A DNA stretch of 64,000 nt, from positions 20,043 to 84,042 of the forward strand of contig CANRKB010000006.1 of the NCBI GenBank assembly GCA_947631115.1, written 5' to 3'. This stretch comes from an uncultured Clostridia bacterium (lineage in GTDB: Bacteria; Bacillota; Clostridia; Oscillospirales; Ruminococcaceae). A program made the position numbers and the translations under genes. This document shows positions 42,847 through 50,960 of this stretch, piece by piece. Numbering within the stretch: the stretch's first letter is position 1; each line of letters opens with the position of its first letter. The notes under the pieces were generated by a model, which did no database searches, was not told the origin of the DNA, and was given only the letters and a program-made list of their open reading frames with translations.

Positions 42847-43785
42847 TTAGCCCTTGTCGATAGCCTTATATTTTTCAAGATAACCCCGTATTTCCTCAAT
42901 ATAAAGCCTTCCCATTGCGCTTATAGGCATATTTTTCCTTGTGATATAGCCTATAACCATTCTGTCGGCGTCGTCGGGCGTTTCGTATTCAAACGGGACG
43001 GCGACAAAATCCGTGCCGTTCAATTCCTCGCAGATTATCCCCGAACATAATGTATAGCCGTTCAGTCCTATCATGAGATTTAACATAGTGGCTCGGTCGT
43101 TGGCTTTTATCGTCCTTGCATAATCCTTTGTGCCTAAGATCTCCTCCGCAAAATAGAACGACCCGTTGTCGCCCTGTTCAAATGACAGGCAAGGATATTC
43201 GTTAAGCTCCTCAAACCGTATTGAACTCTTTTTTGCGAGCGGGTGTTCCCGCCATAGATATACATACGCGTCGCAGACAGCAAGCTCGTGAAATTCAAGA
43301 TCCTTTGTATGCAAAAGTTTCATGATAACCGCGCGGTTGAAGTCACTGAGATAAATAATTCCGATCTCGCTTTTGCCGGTATTTACGTCGTGTATTACCT
43401 CCTTTGTCTTGGTTTCTCTGATCGCAAAATCGTATTCTGCGGTATTGAATTTCTTTGCTACCTCTACGAAACTTTTTACTGCAAACGAATAATGCTGAGT
43501 TGAAATGCCGAATTTCTTCTTGAGGTTTCCAATTTTTCCGTACTTCTGGAGGATTTCTTCATATTGCTGATACAACTGCCTTGCGTACAGCAAAAACTCC
43601 ATACCCTCGTTTGTAGGTGTAACGCCTCTGCCGCTGCGGTAAAAAATCGTTATCCCAAGCTCCTTTTCAAGTTCCTTTACAGAGCTTGTAAGCGACGGCT
43701 GCGACACATACAAGATTTCCGAAGCCTTATTGAGAGAACCCGTTTCGGAGATCGTAATAATGTAGTGCAGTTGTTGTAAAGTCAT
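42847..43785 (-). CDS. LysR-family transcriptional regulator of the sulfur island
   Basis: 312 aa. N-terminal winged helix-turn-helix 'MTLQQLHYIITISETGSLNK', 'LYVSQPSLTSSVKELEKELG' and 'RGVTPTNEGMEFL', then a two-lobed effector-binding domain (about 90-305). Similar CysL/CysB-type regulators sense O-acetylserine or sulfur compounds. It lies upstream of and codirectional with the encapsulin operon and has its own consensus promoter. The shared 12-mer in both promoters supports binding to both and autoregulation. The effector is unknown. Confidence 0.9.
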   Translation of the reverse strand: MTLQQLHYIITISETGSLNKASEILYVSQPSLTSSVKELEKELGITIFYRSGRGVTPTNEGMEFLLYARQLYQQYEEILQKYGKIGNLKKKFGISTQHYSFAVKSFVEVAKKFNTAEYDFAIRETKTKEVIHDVNTGKSEIGIIYLSDFNRAVIMKLLHTKDLEFHELAVCDAYVYLWREHPLAKKSSIRFEELNEYPCLSFEQGDNGSFYFAEEILGTKDYARTIKANDRATMLNLMIGLNGYTLCSGIICEELNGTDFVAVPFEYETPDDADRMVIGYITRKNMPISAMGRLYIEEIRGYLEKYKAIDKG

Positions 43786-43816
43786 AACATCCCTCCTTTT
43801 TAAACTGCCATAAATT

Positions 43817-43845
43817 ATTATAATACTATTTACCTATTATGTCAA
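43817..43845 (-). promoter_or_regulatory. Promoter of the LysR gene with regulator-site 12-mer
   Basis: Minus strand: TTGACA (43840-43845), 17-bp spacer, TATAAT (43817-43822). The sequence ACATAATAGGTA (43831-43842, minus strand) between -35 and -10 equals part of the LysR box at 42792-42808, suitable for autorepression. Confidence 0.8.
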
Positions 43846-43889
43846 TAGGATTTATGGTTTTTTTAAAAATTTATTTTTGAGAATTAAGG

Positions 43890-43940
43890 TTCAGACTGTA
43901 TAAAAAGTCAAATCTCAGGCTGTGTATAAAGCCTGAGAAT
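43890..43940. repeat. Dispersed palindromic element, copy 3 (fragment)
   Basis: 'ttcagactgtataaaaagtc' and a TCAGGCT-N-AGCCTGA hairpin (43915-43937) resemble the terminal part of the elements at 2575-2733 and 25560-25680. It lies between the divergent LysR and HD-domain genes. Confidence 0.6.
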
Positions 43941-43989
43941 CCAATATCCCGTTATAAATTTTATGTATTATAGTTTTAATGCTAACAGC

Positions 43990-44018
43990 TTGACAAAAAA
44001 ATTCTCTTTTGTTATAAT
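43990..44018 (+). promoter_or_regulatory. Promoter of the HD-domain gene
   Basis: TTGACA (43990-43995), 17-bp spacer, TATAAT (44013-44018): full consensus. Confidence 0.85.
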
Positions 44019-44057
44019 TTACTAAAAGTTATTTTGCTTTGACAGAAAGGAGATTTT

Positions 44058-44654
44058 ATGGAAGCACTTACAAGAGACAAGGCGTGGGATCTGCTGACAG
44101 AGTTTAATAAGGAGCATTTTCACTTAAAACACGCGCTCACTGTCGAGGGAGTTATGCGTTGGTTCGCAAATGAATTGGGATATGCTGATGAACAGGACTT
44201 TTGGGGAATCGTCGGACTGCTGCACGATCTGGATTTTGAACAATTTCCGGAACAGCACTGCATTAAAGAACAGGAGATAATGCGCGAGCGAGGGATCGAC
44301 GAGCGGATAATCCACGCAACGGCTAGTCACGGCTATGCACTTACAGTTGACATCAAACCCGAACATGAAATGGAAAAGGTACTGTATGCTGTAGACGAGC
44401 TGACGGGGCTTATCGGCGCGGTCGCGTTAATGCGTCCGTCTAAGAGCGTATCAGACCTTGAATTAAAATCGGTCAAGAAAAAGTATAAAAACGCAAATTT
44501 TGCTGCGGGCTGTTCAAGAGAGGTAATTGAGCGCGGCGCGGCAATGCTCGGCTGGGATCTGGATACGCTTATAGAAAGGACTATCCTTGCAATGCGGAGC
44601 TGTGAAGATGCTTATAATAATTTTTCAGCTGACAGAGGTAAGAATTTGGACTAA
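44058..44654 (+). CDS. HD-domain hydrolase-like protein
   Basis: 198 aa (AAGGAG before ATG). An HD fold with His25 in 'HLKHALTVEGVM', His56-Asp57 in 'GLLHDLDFEQFP', 'ATASHGYALT' and a final Asp in 'YAVDELTGLIGAVALMRP'. The 'HD..H..D' arrangement suggests a metal-dependent phosphohydrolase. The substrate is unknown; related small HD proteins are widespread in Clostridia. The gene is transcribed alone, divergent from the sulfur island, and followed by a hairpin-rich gap. Confidence 0.82.
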   Translation: MEALTRDKAWDLLTEFNKEHFHLKHALTVEGVMRWFANELGYADEQDFWGIVGLLHDLDFEQFPEQHCIKEQEIMRERGIDERIIHATASHGYALTVDIKPEHEMEKVLYAVDELTGLIGAVALMRPSKSVSDLELKSVKKKYKNANFAAGCSREVIERGAAMLGWDLDTLIERTILAMRSCEDAYNNFSADRGKNLD

Positions 44655-44689
44655 TATTTGTTTCCCGCATTGAAATTGTTTTTTGCTAA

Positions 44690-44970
44690 AAATAAGAGGT
44701 AAAGGTTTAAACTCTTACATCTTATTTCTTACTTCTAAAGCATTGCCCCCGCCATGAAACGGCGGGGGCAATGCTTGTCTGACCTTTACAAAAAAGAATT
44801 TTTGTAAGTTAGAATTTAAAATCACGTTTCGGAAAGTGCGCATTTTTACGGTTTTGCGAGCGCAGCGAGCAAAATTGAATTGCCGGAAGGGCAATTCAAA
44901 GTAAAAATGTGCAACGTTGAAGCCCGCCGTAAAGGCGGGCTTCAATGCGTGTCTAACCTTTACAAAAAAG
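44690..44970. repeat. Hairpin-rich non-coding block with repeated units
   Basis: The gap 44655-45100 has no gene. It contains an inverted copy of the terminator-like repeat of 20838-20887 (44695-44740) and a 13-bp GC hairpin (44741-44753/44761-44773). Next is repeat copy B (44827-44857) inside a three-way-junction-like palindrome, then a second GC hairpin (44917-44928/44934-44945). Both GC hairpins are followed by the same 'gtct-acctttacaaaaaaga' segment. Confidence 0.7.
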
Positions 44971-45100
44971 ATTTTTCTACATTTGCAAAAGAGAAGAATA
45001 AAGTTATCAAATTTTAAGTTTAATTCCTAATAAGATACACATATTATTTGCCGATTTCAGAAATATCAAATCTGATAATGGACGTTAAGATACTAATAGA

Positions 45101-45574
45101 TTATCCATCTATAATCTGGGAAAAATCCTCTATTCCAGCCATTTCAGCAAGAAGAATAGTATATTGCTTTAATTTACTTTGTAATATTTCCAATTCGCTT
45201 CTAAACCCACGCCATTTTATTTCATTGTTTTCATTTGAGTTAATGCTTACTTTATGCCATTTAGACAAAAAAGGTCTTATAATTTGATTTAAGACTGCAA
45301 TTGCTATTTTGCTGAAATTTGCACAATCTGATTTATATTTCTTTAAAATTTCTCTCGTAGTGCCAAAAAGACTATATAAGCTAGTAAGAACTTCTTCATT
45401 ATCTCCTTCATCTTCATTTAATCTTCTTGTAGCACACCGCGTTAAAAGTTCCACATACAACTCCCAAGCGGCGTCTTTATCAGCTGTAGATATTGTAAAC
45501 TCCGTTTCCATAAAAGGACCGGTAAATTTCACACATACAAAATTAACCTTTGCTAAAAAATCTCCAAATTTCAT
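45101..45574 (-). CDS. Unknown protein, last gene of the TIR/hypermodification operon
   Basis: 157 aa, mainly helical and soluble. 'AAWELYVELLTRCATRRLNE' and 'VLTSLYSLFGTTREILKKYK' look like a conserved helical core, ending with 'RPFLSKWHKVS'. I do not recognise a named family or catalytic motif. AT-rich codon use matches the four upstream genes and differs from the flanking chromosome. It may be an accessory or sensor subunit of the system. Confidence 0.65.
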   Translation of the reverse strand: MKFGDFLAKVNFVCVKFTGPFMETEFTISTADKDAAWELYVELLTRCATRRLNEDEGDNEEVLTSLYSLFGTTREILKKYKSDCANFSKIAIAVLNQIIRPFLSKWHKVSINSNENNEIKWRGFRSELEILQSKLKQYTILLAEMAGIEDFSQIIDG

Positions 45575-45623
45575 ATGGTTATACTCTTCCTAAATTTAAT
45601 TTATTGTGCCCAAAGTTCTCTGT

Positions 45624-46253
45624 CTACTTCCCGTTATACCTTCTAAACTCACCTAAAAACTTTTGCGGAGCACCAAGGTAGCCTGGTTCCATGCTTCTAA
45701 GCCAACTTAAAAGGGAGAGTATTAATTCGTGATTATCACTTTCTCTTTTTACTATGTGTGACCGGCGAACATCTGCAAGGCACAAGAACTGATTTGGCAA
45801 TTCAATTGCCTTCCCTCCCCAATACCAAAATTCATTAGCAATTAATACATATTCCCCAGACAAGTCTCTTGAGTAGTTCAATATATTGATATCACCATTT
45901 TCAAGGCTATGGTGACTATCCTCTTGAATATAGATCCCGGTCTTTTCCGAGATATGGTAAATGTTGTCTCCATACATCCTTTTCTTGCTGCCATACATGT
46001 ATGGTCGTTTACACATGTACTTTTTATTGTGCCAATATTCGTCAAATGTCATCTTATCGCTTACAATCATTGCAAAAATAAGCCGATTATTATACGAAGA
46101 CCCTTTAGCTGCTGAACCAATTCCAACGATGATATCTCCGATATCAGCGCAACGGCGTATTACAGGTTTGCATGTAGCTAAAGTGCAGCATCCATAAAAT
46201 GGATTTGGAGCAAATCCAAAATCCCTTGTTACAATATAAGAATATAACTTCAT
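45624..46253 (-). CDS. Nmad2-like nucleotide-modification-associated protein
   Basis: 209 aa. 'MKLYSYIVTRDFGFAPNPFY' plus 'CTLATCKPVIRRCADIGDII', 'MTFDEYWHNKKY', 'RMYGDNIYHIS' and 'DSHHS' fit the Nmad2 family as I remember it. That family was predicted in phages and bacteria to act in DNA base modification. The biochemical reaction is not established. It lies 9 bp downstream of the TIR gene and with a thymidylate-synthase homologue and a kinase-like protein, all consistent with thymine hypermodification. Confidence 0.72.
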   Translation of the reverse strand: MKLYSYIVTRDFGFAPNPFYGCCTLATCKPVIRRCADIGDIIVGIGSAAKGSSYNNRLIFAMIVSDKMTFDEYWHNKKYMCKRPYMYGSKKRMYGDNIYHISEKTGIYIQEDSHHSLENGDINILNYSRDLSGEYVLIANEFWYWGGKAIELPNQFLCLADVRRSHIVKRESDNHELILSLLSWLRSMEPGYLGAPQKFLGEFRRYNGK

Positions 46254-46262
46254 AGCCGCCTC

Positions 46263-46733
46263 TCAACAAGTATAACGATAAGGTGAATTTGGGGGAAGAG
46301 GTTTTCCATCTTCATCCTCCCAAAATGTTTTGTCGTTTCTTATAGCCTCATCTATTTTTTCTGAATTCCATCCAACAATTGAATCTGCATAATCTTGAAG
46401 GGAATCGGGAATAGTGGCATCTTTTTCTCCGGAAATAAAAACACCAATAATTTTTTTGCCTGTTTTCATAGCATATTCTATTTCCCATTTTACCCATTCG
46501 CTTTTATATGTGTTTTCCCCTATTAAAACTACCATTGTTCCTGCCCAATCAATAGCTGGCTTAAGATATTGGCTTTTAATATATTCTTCATTATTTGCTC
46601 TATTGGGTTCACTCTCTTTTATGGAGCTATCTCTGAAATCATAGCCTTTCTGTCTCATCAGATTTTTAAAATCTTCGATTTTACTTTCGTCTTCACCCTT
46701 ATGTGAAACAAACAGATTGATTGTTTTAGACAT
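46263..46733 (-). CDS. TIR-domain protein, ThsB-like
   Basis: 156 aa from ATG 46733 (GAGGT upstream; a longer frame runs into the preceding gene). 'INLFVSHKGEDESKIEDFKN' opens a TIR-like (ThsB/DUF1863) fold. 'YIKSQYLKPAIDWAGTMVVL' and 'YKSEWVKWEIEYAM', with the candidate catalytic Glu84/Glu86, follow. In Thoeris, TIR proteins of this kind make a cyclic-ADP-ribose-type signal on phage infection for ThsA, but no ThsA (Sir2-SLOG) gene is in the window. Here the TIR protein is embedded between DNA-modification genes, so its partner or trigger is probably different. Confidence 0.85.
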   Translation of the reverse strand: MSKTINLFVSHKGEDESKIEDFKNLMRQKGYDFRDSSIKESEPNRANNEEYIKSQYLKPAIDWAGTMVVLIGENTYKSEWVKWEIEYAMKTGKKIIGVFISGEKDATIPDSLQDYADSIVGWNSEKIDEAIRNDKTFWEDEDGKPLPPNSPYRYTC

Positions 46734-46744
46734 ATTGCTTACCT

Positions 46745-47740
46745 CTATTTTGTTTTGATTTTGTATTCCAACCAATTTGTCCACATTGCTTTATAAATTG
46801 GATTGGTACATTTGCATATTATTTGCTCTTGCAATTTTTCAAAACACATTTTGTATGCTGCATACACGCAAATAATTTTCAAGATATTATCGTATGCTTC
46901 ATATCCTGTAGGTTGCATTGCAATGGACATCAATTTGTTTTCATTACATTCTGAGTGCGAAATTTCATACATACCACTATATATCTTATCAATTACTCTT
47001 TTGAAATCGTACCTTTCAATTCCAAGAGAGTCATTATTTATAAAATCACACGTTTGTAATTTTAATAAGGGCTCACTTTTTTCATAAATATGTAAACTAT
47101 CACTTACGTGATTATATGTACCGACTTCTACATGCAACCATGAAGCAAGTATCTCTTGTAGTGAGGTGAACTGAACCAAATTGTACGGTAACCCCAGGAC
47201 AAGATCATTACTTCTCATAATTTGCGTCCATTCAAGTTCCTGATTACGAACTTTTACTAGTGAGCATATGTTGCAAGGAATATCCTCGTTATTAGGAGTT
47301 CCATTGTTTTGGGGTAAATCCGTTTTAGGATCCCAAATCATCAAAACAACTTGACGACTTTCGGGACAACTCACGAGTGTATGATATGCTGTCTCTAACT
47401 GGTTGAAACCATATCTATTCATAATTCTGTCACCGTATGCACCAGGATAATTTTTATATTCTCCTGCATATTTTGGTAAGGCAGGATTCCAAAAATTAAT
47501 CGTTTTGGCATCATTGCTTCCGCTTAAGATCCAAATCAATTCCGCAAGTGCATACCCTATACTTATTGGCGGGTACTTGCAAGTTATCCATTTCTGCATA
47601 GGATTACTAATAGACATTGTAGCGTGAAGAATTTCTTTTGTCCTGCCTCCTCTGGTTTCAACACTATTCGCACAGGTTACTGATTTGTATGCTTGTTTCC
47701 AAATGTCATTTGCTGTTTTTCCAGAATAATTGTAAAACAT
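46745..47740 (-). CDS. Thymidylate synthase family protein (candidate dUMP hydroxymethylase)
   Basis: 331 aa, longer than ThyA. The core is intact: nucleophile-type Cys156 in 'IPCNICSLVKV', phosphate-binding Arg176-Ser177, Asp179, pyrimidine-selecting Asn187 in 'LGLPYNLVQF', and 'SDSLHIYE' with His217 and Tyr219. Asn187 (not Asp) favours a dUMP-like substrate. Next to a hmdU-kinase-like gene, the likely product is 5-hydroxymethyl-dUMP or dTMP. The N-terminal 'IWKQAYKSV' and WIL-SGSN segments match the family. It is not expected to be the housekeeping thyA, given the AT-rich mobile context. Confidence 0.82.
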   Translation of the reverse strand: MFYNYSGKTANDIWKQAYKSVTCANSVETRGGRTKEILHATMSISNPMQKWITCKYPPISIGYALAELIWILSGSNDAKTINFWNPALPKYAGEYKNYPGAYGDRIMNRYGFNQLETAYHTLVSCPESRQVVLMIWDPKTDLPQNNGTPNNEDIPCNICSLVKVRNQELEWTQIMRSNDLVLGLPYNLVQFTSLQEILASWLHVEVGTYNHVSDSLHIYEKSEPLLKLQTCDFINNDSLGIERYDFKRVIDKIYSGMYEISHSECNENKLMSIAMQPTGYEAYDNILKIICVYAAYKMCFEKLQEQIICKCTNPIYKAMWTNWLEYKIKTK

Positions 47741-47761
47741 ACTATCCCATCTCCTTAGTTT

Positions 47762-48817
47762 TTAAAACACAATATGCCATTTCGGCGGATAGAAATAATC
47801 TATGGGCTGTGATAAATTAGGCGTAAAGAGCTGCTTGATTCTTTTTCTGCCATTTCCATTAAAATTGGGATAGGCAACTCTTGTGTATTTATCTGTTTCA
47901 CAAAAAATATTTTGGCAATCAATTAATTGCAGTTTTCTATTTCCAATATAATTAAAATTAAGATTCAAACGTTGAAACTCCTGTTCTTGATTTTCAGCCA
48001 TCAGCTGAATAATATATTCATCTGTATAGCCATTAGTATCAGAGAATAATTTAGATATACCGCCCCGAGCTCCTGGCCCTGCAACAACATAATCCATTTC
48101 ACTAAAATTACACAAAGTGCTGTAATTAATATCAATCGCATATTGAAAAGCTAAAAACTTTCCCAATGTAGGAAAACTTAATAACAATTCATATAACTCC
48201 TTTAAACTTCGAATTAAAGCAATTTTTTTTACAATATGTTCAGACATCATATGCTCAATCAGTTTTAAATTGTTGCTGTGCTTGTTTTTATAGCCAAGCG
48301 AACTTCCGGATGGCATAATATAAGCAGCAGAATATATCTTTTCGCCTTTTTCTATGCGCTTTGAAAGCAAATTATCATATATTTCAAAAGAATAAGATTT
48401 ATAGCTGATTTCCCCCAACTCTCCTTCAAGATATTCCCATGTTTCAATTCTATTGAATAGTTTAAACAATATAATTCTAAAAAAAATATCTTCTGGAGAA
48501 AAACTAGACGCACATTTGTTCGGATAAATAACTTCTTTAATTAGATATTGGCTAACCCTATCTGAAGCGCGATAAGCATTTGTGAACTTATATTGCAATA
48601 GTATTGGGTTATTCGTCCAAGGATAAGGACTACCTAGCCTTCTAAGTTCAAATATTTTTTGACGTTCAACCGCAAATTTCCAAAAAGAGTCATATATTCC
48701 CGAAGGCTTAATGCCTCTTTTATCCAGAAACGAAACATTAGGGACTTTGTTGGCATTATGCTCTTCAATATTCAAATGAATCTGCTGTTCCAAAGAATAT
48801 TTATTCGTGTCATTCAT
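47762..48817 (-). CDS. 5-hmdU DNA kinase / thymine pyrophosphorylase-like helical protein
   Basis: 351 aa from ATG 48817 (GGAG 9 nt upstream; an in-frame GTG at 48853 lacks spacing). 'FWKFAVERQKIFELRRLGSP' then 'PWTNNPILLQYKFTNAYRAS' and 'DRVSQYLIKEVIY' match the conserved opening of the family named 5-hmdU DNA kinase helical domain / alpha-glutamyl-putrescinyl thymine pyrophosphorylase. 'GPGARGGISKLF' occurs later. Phage relatives phosphorylate hydroxymethyl-uracil in DNA as a step toward hypermodified thymine. It is the first gene of the operon, under a strong promoter. Confidence 0.75.
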   Translation of the reverse strand: MNDTNKYSLEQQIHLNIEEHNANKVPNVSFLDKRGIKPSGIYDSFWKFAVERQKIFELRRLGSPYPWTNNPILLQYKFTNAYRASDRVSQYLIKEVIYPNKCASSFSPEDIFFRIILFKLFNRIETWEYLEGELGEISYKSYSFEIYDNLLSKRIEKGEKIYSAAYIMPSGSSLGYKNKHSNNLKLIEHMMSEHIVKKIALIRSLKELYELLLSFPTLGKFLAFQYAIDINYSTLCNFSEMDYVVAGPGARGGISKLFSDTNGYTDEYIIQLMAENQEQEFQRLNLNFNYIGNRKLQLIDCQNIFCETDKYTRVAYPNFNGNGRKRIKQLFTPNLSQPIDYFYPPKWHIVF

Positions 48818-48872
48818 ATAATAAATAGCTCCAAATGAAATTAGTGATTGCACTCCGTTATCATCTTAGACT

Positions 48873-48901
48873 ATTATAACACATAATCTTTCAAAAGTCA
48901 A
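48873..48901 (-). promoter_or_regulatory. Promoter of the TIR/hypermodification operon
   Basis: Minus strand: TTGACT (48896-48901), 17-bp spacer, TATAAT (48873-48878). Confidence 0.8.
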
Positions 48902-49069
48902 CAAAAAAACTAAGGTTTTATGTAAGATGAAAATTCTGCGGAAAATGCAATAACTTTTTAAACTAACCAAATTTTATGATGCATTTTTATATTATTTCAT
49001 AATCATGCGTTTCGCCGCAATTCCAACCCACATGATCTGACAGCGGCATAATCATTAACTCACATTCTC

Positions 49070-49315
49070 TATTTTGCACCTCAAACCCGCTCTTAAATAG
49101 TATTTTTATACGTTTTTTCAGTTACAACAATTAATTTAATAAGCTGTCGAGCTGCCGTAACGTCATACCCAGCGAGTTCAAAATCCTCTTGTTCAAGCAT
49201 CGCATTTAATTGTTTCGAATTGTGCTGAACAGTTGTCTGTTTTGCCTTTGCATTTTTCGATAAATCCCCGCATGCTTTTCATTTCCTCGCTGAATTTTAA
49301 AACGTAGGGCATCGC
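49070..49315 (-). pseudogene. Decayed C-terminus of a serine recombinase
   Basis: Stretch by stretch this DNA resembles the 3' end of the intact recombinase at 52302-53912 (compare 52320-52580), for example 'aataagctgtc', 'catttcctc-ctgaattt' and 'tgaacagt-tgt-tgttttgcctt'. It has stop codons and frame shifts and lacks the rest of the gene. It marks an older integration next to the TIR operon. The remaining gap 48905-49069 and 49316-49419 shows no gene. Confidence 0.75.
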
Positions 49316-49419
49316 ACTCAGTGCTGCCCATAAAATAACATAAAACGAAAATATTCTCCCTGCGAAAGCAAGGAGAATATCTTTGTATTTATTAGGGAAT
49401 TGACGTGAAAAGCTATGCT

Positions 49420-50034
49420 TTATTCTAAAAAATTGACGAGTCTTAAAGCAACAGCACCGCAGGGTATTACTGTCATTTCGACTTCCGTCCGCATGGAGTT
49501 GAGATACTTGTAGATCGGGAGCAAAAGGCAGCTGCCTCCGCGACCGGGACGCTGATACTCCCTCGCAGTAGATATATGACCGCCAACCAAAGAGCTGTCA
49601 GTTCTGCCGTTCAGCATTTCAACATACGATTTCCTTTCATGATTGTTGTGTTTCTCATGGTTTGGCAGAGGACTATCCCTGTCCAATTCGGCGTCGTATG
49701 CAATTATATTGTCCTCCCATATCTTTATCCAAGCGTCGTTGTACTTGTTATTACCGATTTTATATTTATCTCTGCTGCTTTGGTCAACATTGTAGACCTT
49801 TGAGCCTCCCGCAAGCGTTGCATAACCCCCAAAGGAAGATCTCACAGGAAATGCTGCAATATTATCGGGATAATCCTCGTCGGGAATATCGGGATTATAA
49901 AACCCGTAAAGCAGATATCCGCCGTCTGTCTTGCGATATAACAACTTGCAGATTTCCTCCTGCTCTTTTGTAAGTATAAGACCTTTTGCCGCGGTCAGCA
50001 TTTCACGGTCATTCATATGTACAAGCATAACCAC
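49420..50034 (-). CDS. Hypothetical soluble protein
   Basis: 204 aa (GTG 50034; ATG at 50028 or 50016 are alternatives). It is a charged soluble protein with 'GGYLLYGFYNPDIPDEDYPD' and a C-terminal 'GGSCLLLPIYKYLNSMRTEV'. I recognise no family. It lies 21 bp downstream of the coiled-coil gene at 50056 and probably shares its transcript. It belongs to the accessory region flanked by recombinases. Confidence 0.55.
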   Translation of the reverse strand: MVMLVHMNDREMLTAAKGLILTKEQEEICKLLYRKTDGGYLLYGFYNPDIPDEDYPDNIAAFPVRSSFGGYATLAGGSKVYNVDQSSRDKYKIGNNKYNDAWIKIWEDNIIAYDAELDRDSPLPNHEKHNNHERKSYVEMLNGRTDSSLVGGHISTAREYQRPGRGGSCLLLPIYKYLNSMRTEVEMTVIPCGAVALRLVNFLE

Positions 50035-50055
50035 ATCTACCTTTCATGTTTTATT

Positions 50056-50856
50056 TCAAGAAAGGAGCGACTGTACATACCGCGATTCTTCCGTAACCTT
50101 TTTGTTCTCGGCGAACTCCTTTGCAAGCTCCGTATTAACGGGGATAGAGTACATAAGCGGGATCAGCTTGTCATCTTCGCCGCTGCTGAGAAGAGCATTT
50201 GCATTAACGCTTTTATCTGCGTTGATATTGATTTTAAGCAGTTCGATGAGCTTTTTCTTATAAGCAATTACCTCGTCAATGCCTGCATTACCGAGAAAGC
50301 TGTGTATTGCGTCGTTCAATTCGTCGTCTGTGATCTTGGTGTGATCGACAATAGAACGTGCGTAAGTAATAGCAACAACGCTCTGGCAATGTTGAAACAG
50401 AGATGCGTCGCTTTCTGCGCTTTTCCAGATGTCAATATCATAACGAACCAATGCGACGCCCTCAAGCATTACCACAAACATCTGCTTTTCTTCCTCGGTT
50501 GAAACCGCCGTTGTAAACATCGCATTAAGCGCATTTGTGATAGTTCTCGAAACAATGCTTTTTGCGCTGTCCGAGCCGATGTCCATGATAGCGTCGATAA
50601 GCTCGCTTACAGCCTTTGAAACATTTCCGTCACTGTAATTCACTCTGTACTCTCTGGAAAACGCACCCATTCTGTCGCCGACGATCTCCATCTGTGACTC
50701 AAGCTCCTTGTTGCGGAACTTATCTCTCAGCTTATCTTCCATGTCGTTGAGCTTAAGATTAGCTTTTTCAACAAGCTCCGTAACTTCCTTTTTTGCCTTT
50801 TCCCGCGCCTCGCTCTGACCGGTAAACTTATCGATCATATCCTTAACTTTTGCCAT
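50056..50856 (-). CDS. Hypothetical helical/coiled-coil protein
   Basis: 266 aa. The N-terminal 70 residues are strongly charged and heptad-like ('AREKAKKEVTELVEKANLKL'), predicting a coiled coil. The rest is mixed helical with no recognised motif. The start is ATG after AGGAGGTTGC. It is co-directional with 49420-50034. Function is unknown. Confidence 0.6.
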   Translation of the reverse strand: MAKVKDMIDKFTGQSEAREKAKKEVTELVEKANLKLNDMEDKLRDKFRNKELESQMEIVGDRMGAFSREYRVNYSDGNVSKAVSELIDAIMDIGSDSAKSIVSRTITNALNAMFTTAVSTEEEKQMFVVMLEGVALVRYDIDIWKSAESDASLFQHCQSVVAITYARSIVDHTKITDDELNDAIHSFLGNAGIDEVIAYKKKLIELLKININADKSVNANALLSSGEDDKLIPLMYSIPVNTELAKEFAENKKVTEESRYVQSLLS

Positions 50857-50960
50857 TTCAGCAACCTCCTAAAAATTATTTCCGAATTGTTTCGGTATTT
50901 TCATTATACCAATTTCCAATAAACTCAGTCGGAAATAAATTTTTACCTTTCGATTATGTA

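Noticed and set aside
44741..44945. CRISPR-like repeat array
   Set aside because: Only two unequal GC hairpin units, no regular spacers and no cas genes.
46263..46733. Complete Thoeris system
   Set aside because: Only the TIR (ThsB-like) component is present; no Sir2/SLOG-type ThsA gene was found in the window.
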